From positions 87,707,183 to 87,771,182 of the forward strand of contig NC_079499.1 in assembly GCF_030052815.1 (NCBI RefSeq): a stretch of 64,000 nt of DNA. Reading direction: 5' to 3'. The notes under the pieces were generated by a model, which saw only the letters and a list, made by a program, of their open reading frames with translations, searched no databases and was not told where the DNA came from. Below, piece after piece: positions 10,050 to 20,690 of this stretch. Within the stretch, counting starts at the first letter, position 1; each line of letters starts with the position of its first letter. Source of the DNA: Hevea brasiliensis. Its lineage: Eukaryota; Streptophyta; Magnoliopsida; Malpighiales; Euphorbiaceae. The translations under genes and the position numbers were made by a program.

Positions 10050-11475
10050 GTAAATTTTTGGGCCATAAATTTAGCTACAAAACTCCAAATGGAGTGATTC
10101 AAAAAAGGAAATATAACTAGACAAAATAAGAAACAACTTTCATGTTGATCATTTTGCCAAATTCCCACTGCAAAAATGACTAATGGAACAGTAAACACAA
10201 AGCTTGAAAACTGAAAATTTTGAACAATTAACATTAAGCTTAAAAATGGTATTGGCAACCAATACCAACAATTTTAGAATGCAAAACGTGGTATGTTGGG
10301 ATTATTAAAACCAATGTACCTATTGTCTATGTAAAGGTCAACATTTTGTTGACTAATGAATTGAATAGTAACACAAAAACTTGAATTTCAAGAATTTTGA
10401 AACTTAAAAGTGTAATATGCCCTAGTATACCTAGTAAGATTGGTTTGGATAGGTTGGCATGCCAATAGGGTTCTGATAGCAGTACTGCATATGGCTTCAT
10501 GCCATTCTGAGTTTTATGGCCTCACGTGCCATTTTGTGATAAAATAGCCTTTGGCTATGTTGATTGAGATATTATACTTGGGTTTCATCCCTGATAATTA
10601 TTACAGGTTATTAGTTGTTTTGTTGCACACCAGGAGACACAATGTGACTGATGGTGTGATGGTCTGAGGTACTTAGTACCCAGTGCCAGTTACCCGTTTA
10701 TCTAGTCCAGTCGACTAGTATGGGTTACTCGGGCAATGGTAATGAACCTTACAAAAATTTTAATCGAATAATACTGCAATAAATGTCAGAAATTAAGTCT
10801 ACCTAAAATTTAAACATACATTCTACATATTTATGTTATTTTAGTTATTTTATTTTATATTGTCACCACTAAGCAGAATTGCTTAGTGCGTCGCTTTTGA
10901 CACGCGCAAGTACTGGAGACATAGCTGTGGAGTCTAGCAGGCCTCATACAGGGTGAGCCTTCAGATCTGCACATGGAGTTCAGAGTCACCTCACATTGTA
11001 GTGCATTTGGTAGGACATTAGGCCACTTTTGGTATTTTGATATTTTGTATTTTGTAAACTTCTATAATGAATATTATAAATTCATATAATTATGCTTTTG
11101 ATGTAACTATCTATGAATTATGTTCAGTAATAAATGTGAGCATTTCTCATTGAGTTGACTGTGATATGAATTGAATTTAATTTTGAGATCCTGAAGTCAA
11201 TTGAGAAATTGCTGAGAATATATTGGTGGTTGACTGAGAATGATGTGATGATTTTATTGGAAGTGTTTTTAATAGATTCAGAAGAACCGTTTTTCCAATT
11301 TACAGCCGGCACTCTGCCGGATTTTCTATAAAATTTGCGGAAAGATTTAGATTAATAAAAAATTTTAAATAAATAAGTAAAAAGGGTAAATTGAATTGAA
11401 ATATGATTTGGTGCTCCGGCACACTGTGTGGCATATCTTGCTTGGCTACACTGTAGATGGGTTAGGGGTGTCACA
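10050..11475 (+). mobile_element. Copy A 5' LTR, 3' portion only
   Basis: Matches 18010-19431 of the complete LTR and ends GGGGTGTCACA. The 5' 1.7 kb of the LTR is missing and is replaced by the coiled-coil ORF remnant, so this end was truncated after insertion or by recombination. It contains the hairpin at 10867-10888. Confidence 0.85.
10867..10888 (+). other. Predicted LTR hairpin, 9-bp perfect stem
   Basis: CACTAAGCA, loop GAAT, TGCTTAGTG. In the sister LTR near 18830 the same place is partly decayed. Other LTR families hold hairpins of different sequence at the equivalent position. Confidence 0.5.
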
Positions 11476-11480
11476 TTTAG

Positions 11481-11492
11481 TGGTATCAGAGC
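11481..11492 (+). other. Primer-binding site, copy A (tRNA-iMet)
   Basis: TGGTATCAGAGC, complementary to the 3' end of plant initiator Met tRNA, five bases after the LTR end. This is where minus-strand DNA synthesis would start. Confidence 0.9.
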
Positions 11493-11603
11493 ATCGGTTT
11501 AGGTGTTTCTGGGCCAAGATAGAGTGCATACCATTGCATTGCATTTGTAAGTGTTGAGGTGACACTGATGTAGATCTGTTTGTTTTCTTATTTTGATTAG
11601 GAT

Positions 11604-12870
11604 ATGGATCTTGCTTCTCAAAGAGCAGTTAATGAAGAGGTGGAGAGTCGTCCTCCACCAAGGGCTGAATCTGGGGGCAGGGGAGAATCTGCTCCACCAG
11701 CAGCTAAGGCACCTGCCCAACCTCAGTTTGCACTATTTCAGCAAATGACCGAGTTTTACCGACAAATGATGGGGGCAATTCCACCACCACAACCACAGCC
11801 ACAACCTCCACCATCACCACGGAAGTCCCATCTGGAGAAACTGCGAAAACATGGGGCTATGGATTTCTTTAGGAAGAAGGAGGATGATCCCATGACAATA
11901 GAAAATTGGTTGGATAGAACAATCAGAGTGCTGAAACAGCTTAATTGCACCCCCGAGCAGAACCTAGAGGGTGTTGTGTCCCTACTTCAGGATGATGCAT
12001 ATCAGTGGTGGGACACAGGAACCAGTGGGGTGCAACCGGAATAGATTACCTGGGAATTCTTCCTTACAGAGTTCAAGAAAAAAAATATGTCAGTAAAGTA
12101 TATTTAGAAGAGAGAAGAAGAAAATTTATTAGTCTGAGACAAAGGCAACTATCAGTGGTAGAGTATGAGCGAGAATTCATCAGATTGAGCCGGTATGGGT
12201 GGGAGATAGTCCCTACAAAGGCAGAAAGGTGCAGAAGGTTCGAAGAAGGGCTAAATGACAATATTAAAGTCATGATAACAGCATTGGAGATCACAGATTT
12301 TGCGAAATTAGTAGATGCTGCATCAAAAGTAGAAAGGGTCCGAATAAATGAGTAAACTAGAAGGGAAAGACAGCAGAAGAGGGGTCCAGGTCAATCCAGT
12401 TCATTTTCTGCTCCCAGTAAGAAGAGTAAGGGTCCTCCTGCTCAGGGTTCAGGCCAACCATAAGGTCGTGGTCACCTCGGGCCTGGACCACGATTCACAC
12501 CTAGGAGAGGCCAGTCCACACCATCAGTGGGCAGCTCTCCAGGAACGGTGTTTAGGGGACCAGCCCCAGCATCTTCTGCCTGTCCATACTGCTAGAAGTG
12601 GAATAAGGGGGACTGTTGGCGAGTGACTAGTGCATGCTTACGGTGTAGATCTACAGAACATCAGATTAAGAATTATCCGAAGAGGACTACTACAGTTGCT
12701 CCAACACAAGCTGATAGACCTGCTTCTGCACCGTAAAGGGGTAGGAAACCTAGTAAATCTGAGGTAGCTGGTCCATCACTGAGGCCTACATCCGAGTCAG
12801 CTGAGAGGCAGAGACTAGAATACCTGCCAGAGCCTATGCTATCAGAGCTCAGGAGGAGCAAGGTGCCTCG
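11604..12870 (+). pseudogene. Tekay copy A gag, broken
   Basis: Starts ATG at 11604 (DLASQRAVNEEVESRPPP). An N-terminal Pro/Gln-rich part is followed by the capsid-like core (WLDRTIRVLKQLNCTPEQ, then DDAYQWWD). Breaks: TAG at 12042 (CGG in copy B), a 2-base expansion of a poly-A run near 12075 that changes frame, TAA at 12353 (CAA in B), and a stop inside the zinc-finger region near 12595. The CCHC knuckle ([13 protein letters not shown]) has its last Cys changed to Tyr (TAT near 12674; TGT in B). One C is missing near 12809 relative to B, which shifts the frame into pol. Gag would form the cytoplasmic virus-like particle. Confidence 0.85.
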
Positions 12871-12879
12871 GATGTCATC

Positions 12880-15800
12880 AGGTGTACGTTCTCCCTCTAC
12901 AACACTTTTGTGCATGCATTGGTGGATCCAGGATCCATTCATTCATATATCTGCATCAAACTACCCGTAGAGAGGGGAGTTCCAGTAGAGGAAAGTGATC
13001 AAGACATTCTGGTCACAAATTCACTGGGCCACTGTGTGATAGTGAATAAGGTGTATAAAGGTTGCCCGTTGAGGATTCAAGGGTATGAATTCTCGGCAGA
13101 CCTAATTAAATTGCCCTTCCATGAGTTTGACGTGATTTTGGGAATGGACTGGTTGTCACGTCATCAGGCAATAGTTGATTACAAATTGAATAGGATTTCT
13201 CTAAAAACTTCTGAGGGTAATGAGATTACTGTCGTGGATGAAAGGTCAGATTTCTTGTGCAATGTTAGCTTAGCCAAAGTTGCAAGAAGATTGATGAGTA
13301 AAGGCTGTGAAGCTTACCTAGCACACATGGTTGATACTAGGCAGGCTAAGCCAAACCTGTGTGATATACCCACAATAAGAGACTTCCCAGATATATTTCC
13401 TGAAGAATTACCTGGTTTACCACCAGAAAGGGAAGTCGAGTTTGCTATTGAGGTAATGCCGGGTACAGCACCAATTTCTATTGCTCCTTATAGGATGGCA
13501 CCCACTGAATTGAGGGAGTTGAAAATTCAGTTGCAAGAGTTACTATATAAGGGGTTCATACGCCCCAGTGTGTCACCATGGGGAGCACCGGTGCTGTTTG
13601 TGAAGAAGAAGGATGGAACTTTGAGATTGTGTTTTGATTACCGGCAGTTGAACAAGGTAACTGTGAAGAATAAATATCCGTTGCCCAGAATAGATGATCT
13701 GTTTGATTAGTTGAAGGGAGCCGGTGTATTTTCAAAAATTAATCTCAGATCAGGGTATCATCAGTTAAGGGTAAAGGATGCAGATGTGTCAAAAATTGCA
13801 TTCAGAACCCGATATGGGCATTATTAATTTCTAGTGATGCCGTTTGGATTAACAAATGCACCAGCAGCATTTATGGACCTTATGAACCGTATCTTCCATC
13901 CATACTTAGATCGGTTTGTAGTGGTCTTTATTGATGATATTCTGGTGTATTCCAAGACCAGGGAAGAACATTTGAGGATTGTTCTGCAAACCCTGCGAGA
14001 AAAGAAGCTATATGCTAAGTTGTCCAAGTGTGACTTCTGGATGAGTGAAATCTCCTTTATTGGACACATAGTATCAGCTAAGGGGATTAGAGTGGATCCC
14101 AAAAAGATAGAAGCAGTGATGGAATGGAAGCCTCCTAGAAATACAACTGACGTCAGAAGTTTCTTTGGGCTAGCTAGGTATTACAAAAGATTTGTGAAGG
14201 GGTTCCCTCTTATAGCTGCTCCAATGACCAAGTTATTGCACAAGAATGTGAAATTTGGCTGGAACGACAAGTGCCAATCCAGTTTTGAGAGGCTAAAGGC
14301 TATGTTGACAGAAGCACCAGTGTTAACACAGCTAGTATCGGGAAAAGACTTTGTGGTCTATAGTGATGCCTCGCATAATGGGTTAGGGTGTGTATTGATG
14401 AAAGTGGTCGCATATGCTTCCAAGCAGTTAAGGCCACATGAACAAAACTACCCTACTCATGACTTGGAGTTAGCAGCAATTATCTTCGCACTAAAGATAT
14501 GGAGGCATTATTTATATGGTGAAAAATGCTACATATATACAGATCACAAGAGTTTAAAATATTTGCCAACCCAGAAGGTGCTCAATCTTAGACAGAGGCA
14601 ATGGATTGAGTTCCTAAAGGACTATGATTGTGCGATAGATTATCATCCTAGGAAGGCAAATGTAGTTGCTGATGCTTTAAGCAGAAAATCCATCACAGCT
14701 TTAAGATCACTAAATGCCTGTCTGTCCTTAGCTCAAGATGGAGCTATTTTGGCTGAGTTACAAGTGAAGCCATACCTGCTACAGCAGATACAAGATGGGC
14801 AGAAGACAGATTGAAAATTAATGGCTATTGTGGGTAAAATTTCAGAAGGAAAAGAAACCAATTATGAGGTGAAAGTAGATGGGTGTCTGTACTATAGAGG
14901 AAGAGTGTGTGTACCAGATGATGGGAAACTGAAGACTAGTATTCTGAGAGAAACACACACTAGTGTTTATGCTATGCACCCAGGAAGCACAAAAATGTAT
15001 AATGATTTGAAGCCTCATTATTGGTGGCCTGGTATGAAGAGGGATATAGTTGACTATGTGACTAAGTGTTTGACATGTTAGCAAGTTAAAGCAGAACATC
15101 AAGTTCCATCAGGTTTGCTACAGCCTATAAGCATACCTGAATGGAAATGGGACCATGTCACTATCGATTTTATTAGTGGTCTACCTCTCGCCCAAAAGAA
15201 GCATGATATAGTGTGGGTGATAGTGGATAGAATGACAAAGTTAGCACATTTTCTGCCAGCTAGGACTGACCACTCATTGGAGAAGCTAGCAGAATTATAT
15301 ATCAGTGAGTTAGTTAGACTGCATAGAATCCCACTTTCCATCATATTTGTTCGAAACCCAAGGTTTACATCAAGATTTTGGAAAAAGTTATAAGAAACCT
15401 TGGGCACACAACTCCGTTTTAGCACGGCTTTTCATCCTCAGACAGATGGACAATCAGAACGAGTAATCCAGGTAAACCTAGAACCTAATTGAATTTTCAC
15501 AATTTACAAATTGAAATGATAGTAACAATGTGAATTATGTAATAGATCCTGGAGGATATGCTGAGGAGTTGTGTCATGGAGTTTGAGAGGAGTTGGGATA
15601 GATATCTCCCATTGGCAGAATTTGCATATAATAATAGCTACCAAGCTAGCATTCAAATGGCCCCGTATGAAGCACTGTATGGGAGGAAGTGTAGAACCCC
15701 AGTATGTTGGACTGAATTGGGCGAAGATAAACTGGTAGGACCAGACCCGGTGAAACAGATTGAGGAGAAAGTGAAGATAATCAAAGCTAATTTGAAAGTT

Positions 15801-16102
15801 GTCTCAGATAGACAAAAATCTTATGCTGACTTGAAGAGAAAAGAGATAGAGTATGCAGTTGGCGACAAAGTGTTTCTCAAAGTCTCACCGTGGAAGAAAG
15901 TACTGAAATTTGGGAGAAAGGGTAAGTTAAGCCCTAGGTTCATTAGCCCATATGAAGTCATTGAACGTGTGGGACTAGTGGCCTATCGGCTAGCTTTACC
16001 ATCAGAACTGGATAAGATCCATAATGTATTCCATGTTTCTATGCTAAGAAGATATCACTCAGACCCTTCACATGTCATCTCCATGGAAGAGATTGAAATC
16101 TA
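12880..16102 (+). pseudogene. Tekay copy A pol: protease, RT, RNase H, integrase, broken
   Basis: Protease shows [12 protein letters not shown] near 12912. RT follows, with a TAG at 13708 and TAA at 13826 (CAG and GAA in copy B) and the catalytic FIDDILVYS near 13930. RNase H ([15 protein letters not shown]) lacks three residues relative to copy B near 14400. Integrase has the HHCC zinc finger around 14950-15080 with a TAG just after CLTC. The first catalytic Asp is kept (VTIDFISG) but the second is lost (SDQDP reads as FVRNP near 15350). A 74-bp GT...AG interval at 15472-15545 splits the integrase between Gln and Ile codons. TGA at 14812 is shared with copy B. Confidence 0.88.
15472..15545 (+). 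other. Candidate 74-nt spliceosomal-type intron in integrase, copy A
   Basis: The interval starts GTAAACC after codon CAG (ERVIQ) and ends TGTAATAG before ATC (ILEDML). It is AT-rich, is 74 bases long (not divisible by three) and has an in-frame TGA soon after the junction. Removing it restores the conserved integrase text and the downstream frame. The same interval is at the same place in copy B. Confidence 0.65.
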
Positions 16103-16103
16103 A

Positions 16104-16300
16104 CCGGACTAGATATATACAGAAGAGGCTATACGGATCCTAGCTCGGGAAGTGAAGGAACTGAGAAATAAACAAATTCCACTGGTGAAAGTGCTTTGGA
16201 GGCACCACAACACTGAAGAGGCAACTTGGAAAAGTGAAGAGACAGTGAGGCAACAGTTCCCTCAACTGTTTGCATTAGGTAAATTTCAAGGACGAAATTT
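16104..16300 (+). pseudogene. Chromodomain of copy A integrase C-terminus
   Basis: After TAA at 16101 (CAA in copy B) and a shared TAG at about 16110, the frame reads ILAREVKELRNKQIPLVKVL and then HHNTEEATWKSEE, the chromodomain-type tail of chromoviruses (aromatic W in VLWR and ATW). In intact elements it guides integration to particular chromatin. It is separated from the rest of pol here by stops. Confidence 0.8.
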
Positions 16301-16306
16301 TTTATT

Positions 16307-16318
16307 AGAGGAGAAGAG
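16307..16318 (+). other. Polypurine tract, copy A
   Basis: AGAGGAGAAGAG immediately before the LTR start at 16320. It is the plus-strand primer in reverse transcription. Confidence 0.75.
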
Positions 16319-16319
16319 T

Positions 16320-19300
16320 TGTAACATCCTCACTTTATCTAGTCCGTACAGTCTACTGTTCCGGTGACCAATGTCGGTCCAAGCAGCTAGAATGTTTGAA
16401 ATTTTAAATAGACTAGAGTGAGGAGTTATAAAGAAACTAAATAATGCTCATAACAATCAAGGAAAATTTATAGGAACGAAATACACTAAGGTTAAACGAG
16501 TCGAAATACCAGGGATGAGTAACCCGAAAGGAAAGTGATGGTGAAGGCCGTTAGCAACCCTAGACCCGGGGGAAAAATTATAAAATAATTTTTGGGACTC
16601 CAAAAAAGGGTCATTGAGGTTCTTATGGCATTAGAATTCCAAGAAAATACTTAGAAAAAATTTTCTATTAGTACACACAATTTTGGCTCGTTAAGCTAAA
16701 CGGAGGGCATTTTGGTCGTTTCGTCTTCAGAGATGATTTTTGGCCAACTTGTCCAGTTAAATAAATATTTTATATAATATAAAATATGAATAAATTTTGT
16801 TAAAATTTTAATTGAAATTAAATAGACAAGAAAAGGATAGAAAATGAAAGAAATTAGAATTATGACATCATAATGATGTCTTTAAAATTCTCCCACCCAA
16901 TCCAATATTAACACATGGCATAAGTTTATTTAAAAAGACTTATTGGGCAGAAAAATGAAGAAAAAAAAAATCAAAAGCTTCTCAACCCTTCTTCCTTGCC
17001 GTTTCACTCTCCCTCCATGGCCACCATTATCAAGCTTTTTAAAGCTTGATTTCCATAGTTTTTACTCAACTAAACCCTATGTTCCCAATACAAAAACTTG
17101 TTCTTATATCTTGGTGAGTCTTTTGGGAGCAAAAAAAGAAAGAAAAAGAAGAACCATAGCAAGTGGGAATTTCACTCCATTAGAGGTTAGTGACCTAAAC
17201 ATGATTTTCTCTTTAAATTCATGTTAAAGGAGTATAATTGAGTGCAAAAATTACAAAGAATTTAACAAATACCATGTGTATGCTCATCCCATATTTTCAG
17301 TAGCCTTGGTTGGGGTAAGATTTTGATGGTTTTCATGGAACAAAAATGGTAGTATGGCTACCCTTAGTATTAATCTTTTAAATGGAGTAATGAAATGCAA
17401 GTTGTAATGCATGGTTTGAGATAGTTGAGTTAGGGTTTGGGATGAAAATGAGACTTTGATCATGTGATGATGAAAGTAGGTTTTAATGGTCAATTAGTGA
17501 CCATTTGGTTTTATTTGAATAAAAAATGAAGTGGGTTGTGTAGTGGGAATTAAGTTTAGTGCGGCTGCCCTTGGTGACCTGCAGGACTGGGCATGAGTCC
17601 AGCAGGTTTGGGCAGCAATAACTGGAGTTTTAGAGGTTGAATTGGTGCAAGGCCAATTGGACATAAAACTAGACACATAATGGAACAACTTTGGTGAAGA
17701 AACCATGCCCAGAAAATCAAACTAAGTTAACCTAAAGATTGCCCTAATCCGGGTAACCTGCATTCTGCCTGGGCAAAATGACTAAATGAATAGTGTTCAG
17801 TCATTTGGTTATAACTCAGTGTAGAAAGGTCCAATTGACCTTAAATTTTACCCAAAATAAGCTGAGATATAGACCTATAACTTTCATGAAGAAACTAGCC
17901 CAAATTATGACCATAACATATTCAAAAAGTGACTTGCAGTCACTGCTCAAAATACTGTAGATTTGGTTAGTCCAGAAATTCTGGAAAAATTATAATTCAG
18001 CCAGTTGTGGTTTTTGGGCTATAACTTGAGCTACAAAACTCCAAATGGAGTGATTCAAAAAAGAAAATATAACTAGATAAAATAAGAAACAACTTTCATG
18101 TTGATCATTTTGCCAAATTCCCACTGCAAAAATGACTAATGGAATAGTAAACACAAAGCTTGAAAACTGAAAATTTTGAACAATTAACATTAAGCTTAGA
18201 AATGGTATTGGCAACCAATACCAACAATTTTAGAATGCAAAATGTGGTATGTTGGGAGTATTCAAACCAATGTACCTATTGTCTATGTAAAAGTCAACAT
18301 TTTGTTGACTAATGAATTGAATAGTAACACTAGAACTTGAATTTCAAGAATTGTGAAACTTAAAAGTGTAATATGCCCTAGTATACCTAGTAAGATTGGT
18401 TTGGATAGGTTGGCATGCCAATAAGGTTCTATTAGCAGTATTGCATTTGACTTCATGCCATTCTGAGTTTTATGGCCTCACGTGCCATTTTGTGATAAAA
18501 TAGCCTTTGGCTATGTTGATTGAGATATTATACTTGGGTTTCATCCCTGATAATTATTACAGCTTATTAGCTGTTCTGTTGCACACCGGGAGACACAATG
18601 TGACCGATGGTGTGATGGTCCGAGGTACTTAGTACCCAGTACCAGTTACCCGTTTATCCAGTCCAGTCGACTAGGATGGGTTACTCGGGCAATGATAATA
18701 AACCTTACAAAAATTTTAATCGAATAATACTACAATAAATGCTAGAAATTAAGTCTACCTAAAATGTAAACATACATTCTACATATTTATGTTATTTTAG
18801 TTATTTTATTTTATATTGTCACCACAAAGCAGAATTGCTTAGCGCATCACTTTTGCCACGCGCAGGTACTGGAGACATAGCTGGGGAGTCTAGCAGGCCT
18901 CATACAGGGTCAGCCTTCAGATCTGCACACGGAGTTCAGAGTCACCTCACATTGTAGTGCATTTGGTAGGACATTAGGCCACTTTTGGTATTTTGGTTTT
19001 TTGTATTTTGTAAACTTCTGTAATGAATATTATAAATTCATGTAATTATGTTTTTGATGTAACTATCTATGAATTATGTTCCGGAATAAATATGAGCATT
19101 TCTCATTGAGTTGACTGTGATATGAATTGAATTTAATTTTGAGATACTGAAGTCAATTGAGAAATTGCTGAGAATATATTGGTGGTTGACTGAGAATGAT
19201 GTGATGATTTTATTGGAAGTGTTTTTAACAGATTCAGAAGAACCGTTTTTTCAATTTATAGCCAGCACTCTGCCGGATTTTCTATAAAATTTGCGAAAAG

Positions 19301-19431
19301 ATTTAGATTAATAAAAAATTTTAAATAAATAAGTAGAAAGGGTAAATTGAATTGAAATATGATTTGGTGCTCTAGCACACTGTGTGGCATATCTTACTCG
19401 GCTACACTGTAGACGGGTTAGGGGTGTCACA
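16320..19431 (+). mobile_element. Complete central Tekay LTR (3112 bp), shared by copies A and B
   Basis: Starts TGTAACATCC right after a polypurine tract and ends GGTGTCACA five bases before a primer site, so it serves as 3' LTR of copy A and 5' LTR of copy B. It has the conserved CCGGTGACC/TGTCGGTCC block at about 16360-16380, a TATTTAAAAAG TATA-like box near 16927 followed by a pyrimidine-rich leader, and two copies of a ~190-bp internal repeat around 17810 and 18010 (GGCTATAACTTGAGCTACAA type). There is no long ORF; the short minus-strand frame at 17990 is kept only because LTR copies are alike. Confidence 0.9.
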
Positions 19432-19436
19432 TTTAG

Positions 19437-19448
19437 TGGTATCAGAGC
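19437..19448 (+). other. Primer-binding site, copy B (tRNA-iMet)
   Basis: TGGTATCAGAGC, five bases after the LTR end at 19431, the same as in copy A. Confidence 0.9.
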
Positions 19449-19559
19449 ATCGGTTTAGGCATTTCTGGGCCAAGATAGAGTGCATACCTTTGCATTGTAT
19501 TTGTAAGTGTTGAGGTAACACTAATGTAGATCTGTTTATTTTCTTATTTTGATTAGGAT

Positions 19560-20690
19560 ATGGATCCTGCTTCTCAAAGAGCAGTTGATGAAGAGGTGGA
19601 GAGTCGTCCTCCACCAAGGGCTGAATCTGGGGGTAGGGGAGAATCTGCTCCACCAGCAGCTGAGGCACCTGCCCAACCTCAGTTTGCACTATTTCAGCAA
19701 ATGACCGAGTTTTACCTGCAAATGATGGGGGCAATTCCACCACCACAACCACAGCCACAACCTCCATTAGCACCATAAAAGTCCCATCTGGAGAAACTGC
19801 GAAAACATGGGGCTGTGGATTTCTTTGGGAAGAAGGAGGATGATCCCATGACAGCAGAGAACTGGTTGGATAGAATAATTAGAGTGCTGAAACAGCTTAA
19901 TTGCACCCCCGAGCAGAACCTAGAGGGTGTTGTGTCCCTACTTCAGGATGATGCATATCAGTGGTGGGACACAGTAACCAGTGAGGTGCAACCAGAACGG
20001 ATCACCTGGGAATTCTTCCTCACAGAGTTCAGGAAGAAATATGTTAGTAAAGTATATTTAGAAGAGAGAAGAAGAGAATTTATCAGTCTGAGATAGAGGG
20101 AACTATCAGTGGTAGAGTATGAGCGAGAATTTGTCAGACTGAGTCGGTATGAGAGGGAGATAGTCCCTACAGAGCCAGAAAGGTACAGAAGGTTTGAAGA
20201 AGGGCTAAATAACAATATTAAAGTCATGATAACAACATTGGAGATCATAGATTTTGCTAAATTAGTAGATGCTGCATCAAAAGTAGAAAGGGTCCGAATA
20301 AATGAGCAAACTAGAAGGGAAAGACAGCAGAAGAGGGGTCCAGGTCAATCCAGTTCATTTTCTGCTCCCAGTAAGAAGAGTAAGGGTCCTCCTGCTCAGG
20401 GTTCAGGACAAGCACAAGGTCAAGATCAGTCTCAGGGGCCCAGACCACAGGTCACACCTAGGAGAGGCCAGTGCACATGATCAGTCGGCAGCTCTCCAGG
20501 GACGGTGTTTAGGGGACCAGCCCCAGCATCTTCTGCCTGTCCGTACTGCCAGAAGTGGCATAAGGGGGATTGTTGGCGAGTGACCGGTGCATGCTTACGG
20601 TGTAGATCTACAGAACATCAGATTAAGAATTGTCCGAAGAGGACTACTGCAATTGCTCCACACAAGCTGACAGACTTGCTCCTGCACCAC
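19560..20690 (+). pseudogene. Tekay copy B gag, broken
   Basis: Starts ATG at 19560 in the same context as copy A (DPASQRAVDEEVESRPPP). The frame is kept over most of gag but has stops at 19776, 20094 and 20478; at the first two, copy A has sense codons. The capsid core (WLDRIIRVLKQLNCTPEQ) and the CCHC knuckle [14 protein letters not shown] (near 20600) are intact. A single A is missing near 20660 relative to copy A (GCTCCA/CACAAG against GCTCCAACACAAG), which shifts the frame going into protease. Copies A and B therefore died by mostly different lesions. Confidence 0.85.

Noticed and set aside
10037..10258. Minus-strand ORF repeated at 17990-18214 with nearly the same protein (MPIPFLSLML...)
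   Set aside because: Both lie at the same place in copies of one LTR, so similarity comes from LTR homology. There is no known LTR-encoded protein on this strand and the frame is not kept in the third LTR at 46204.
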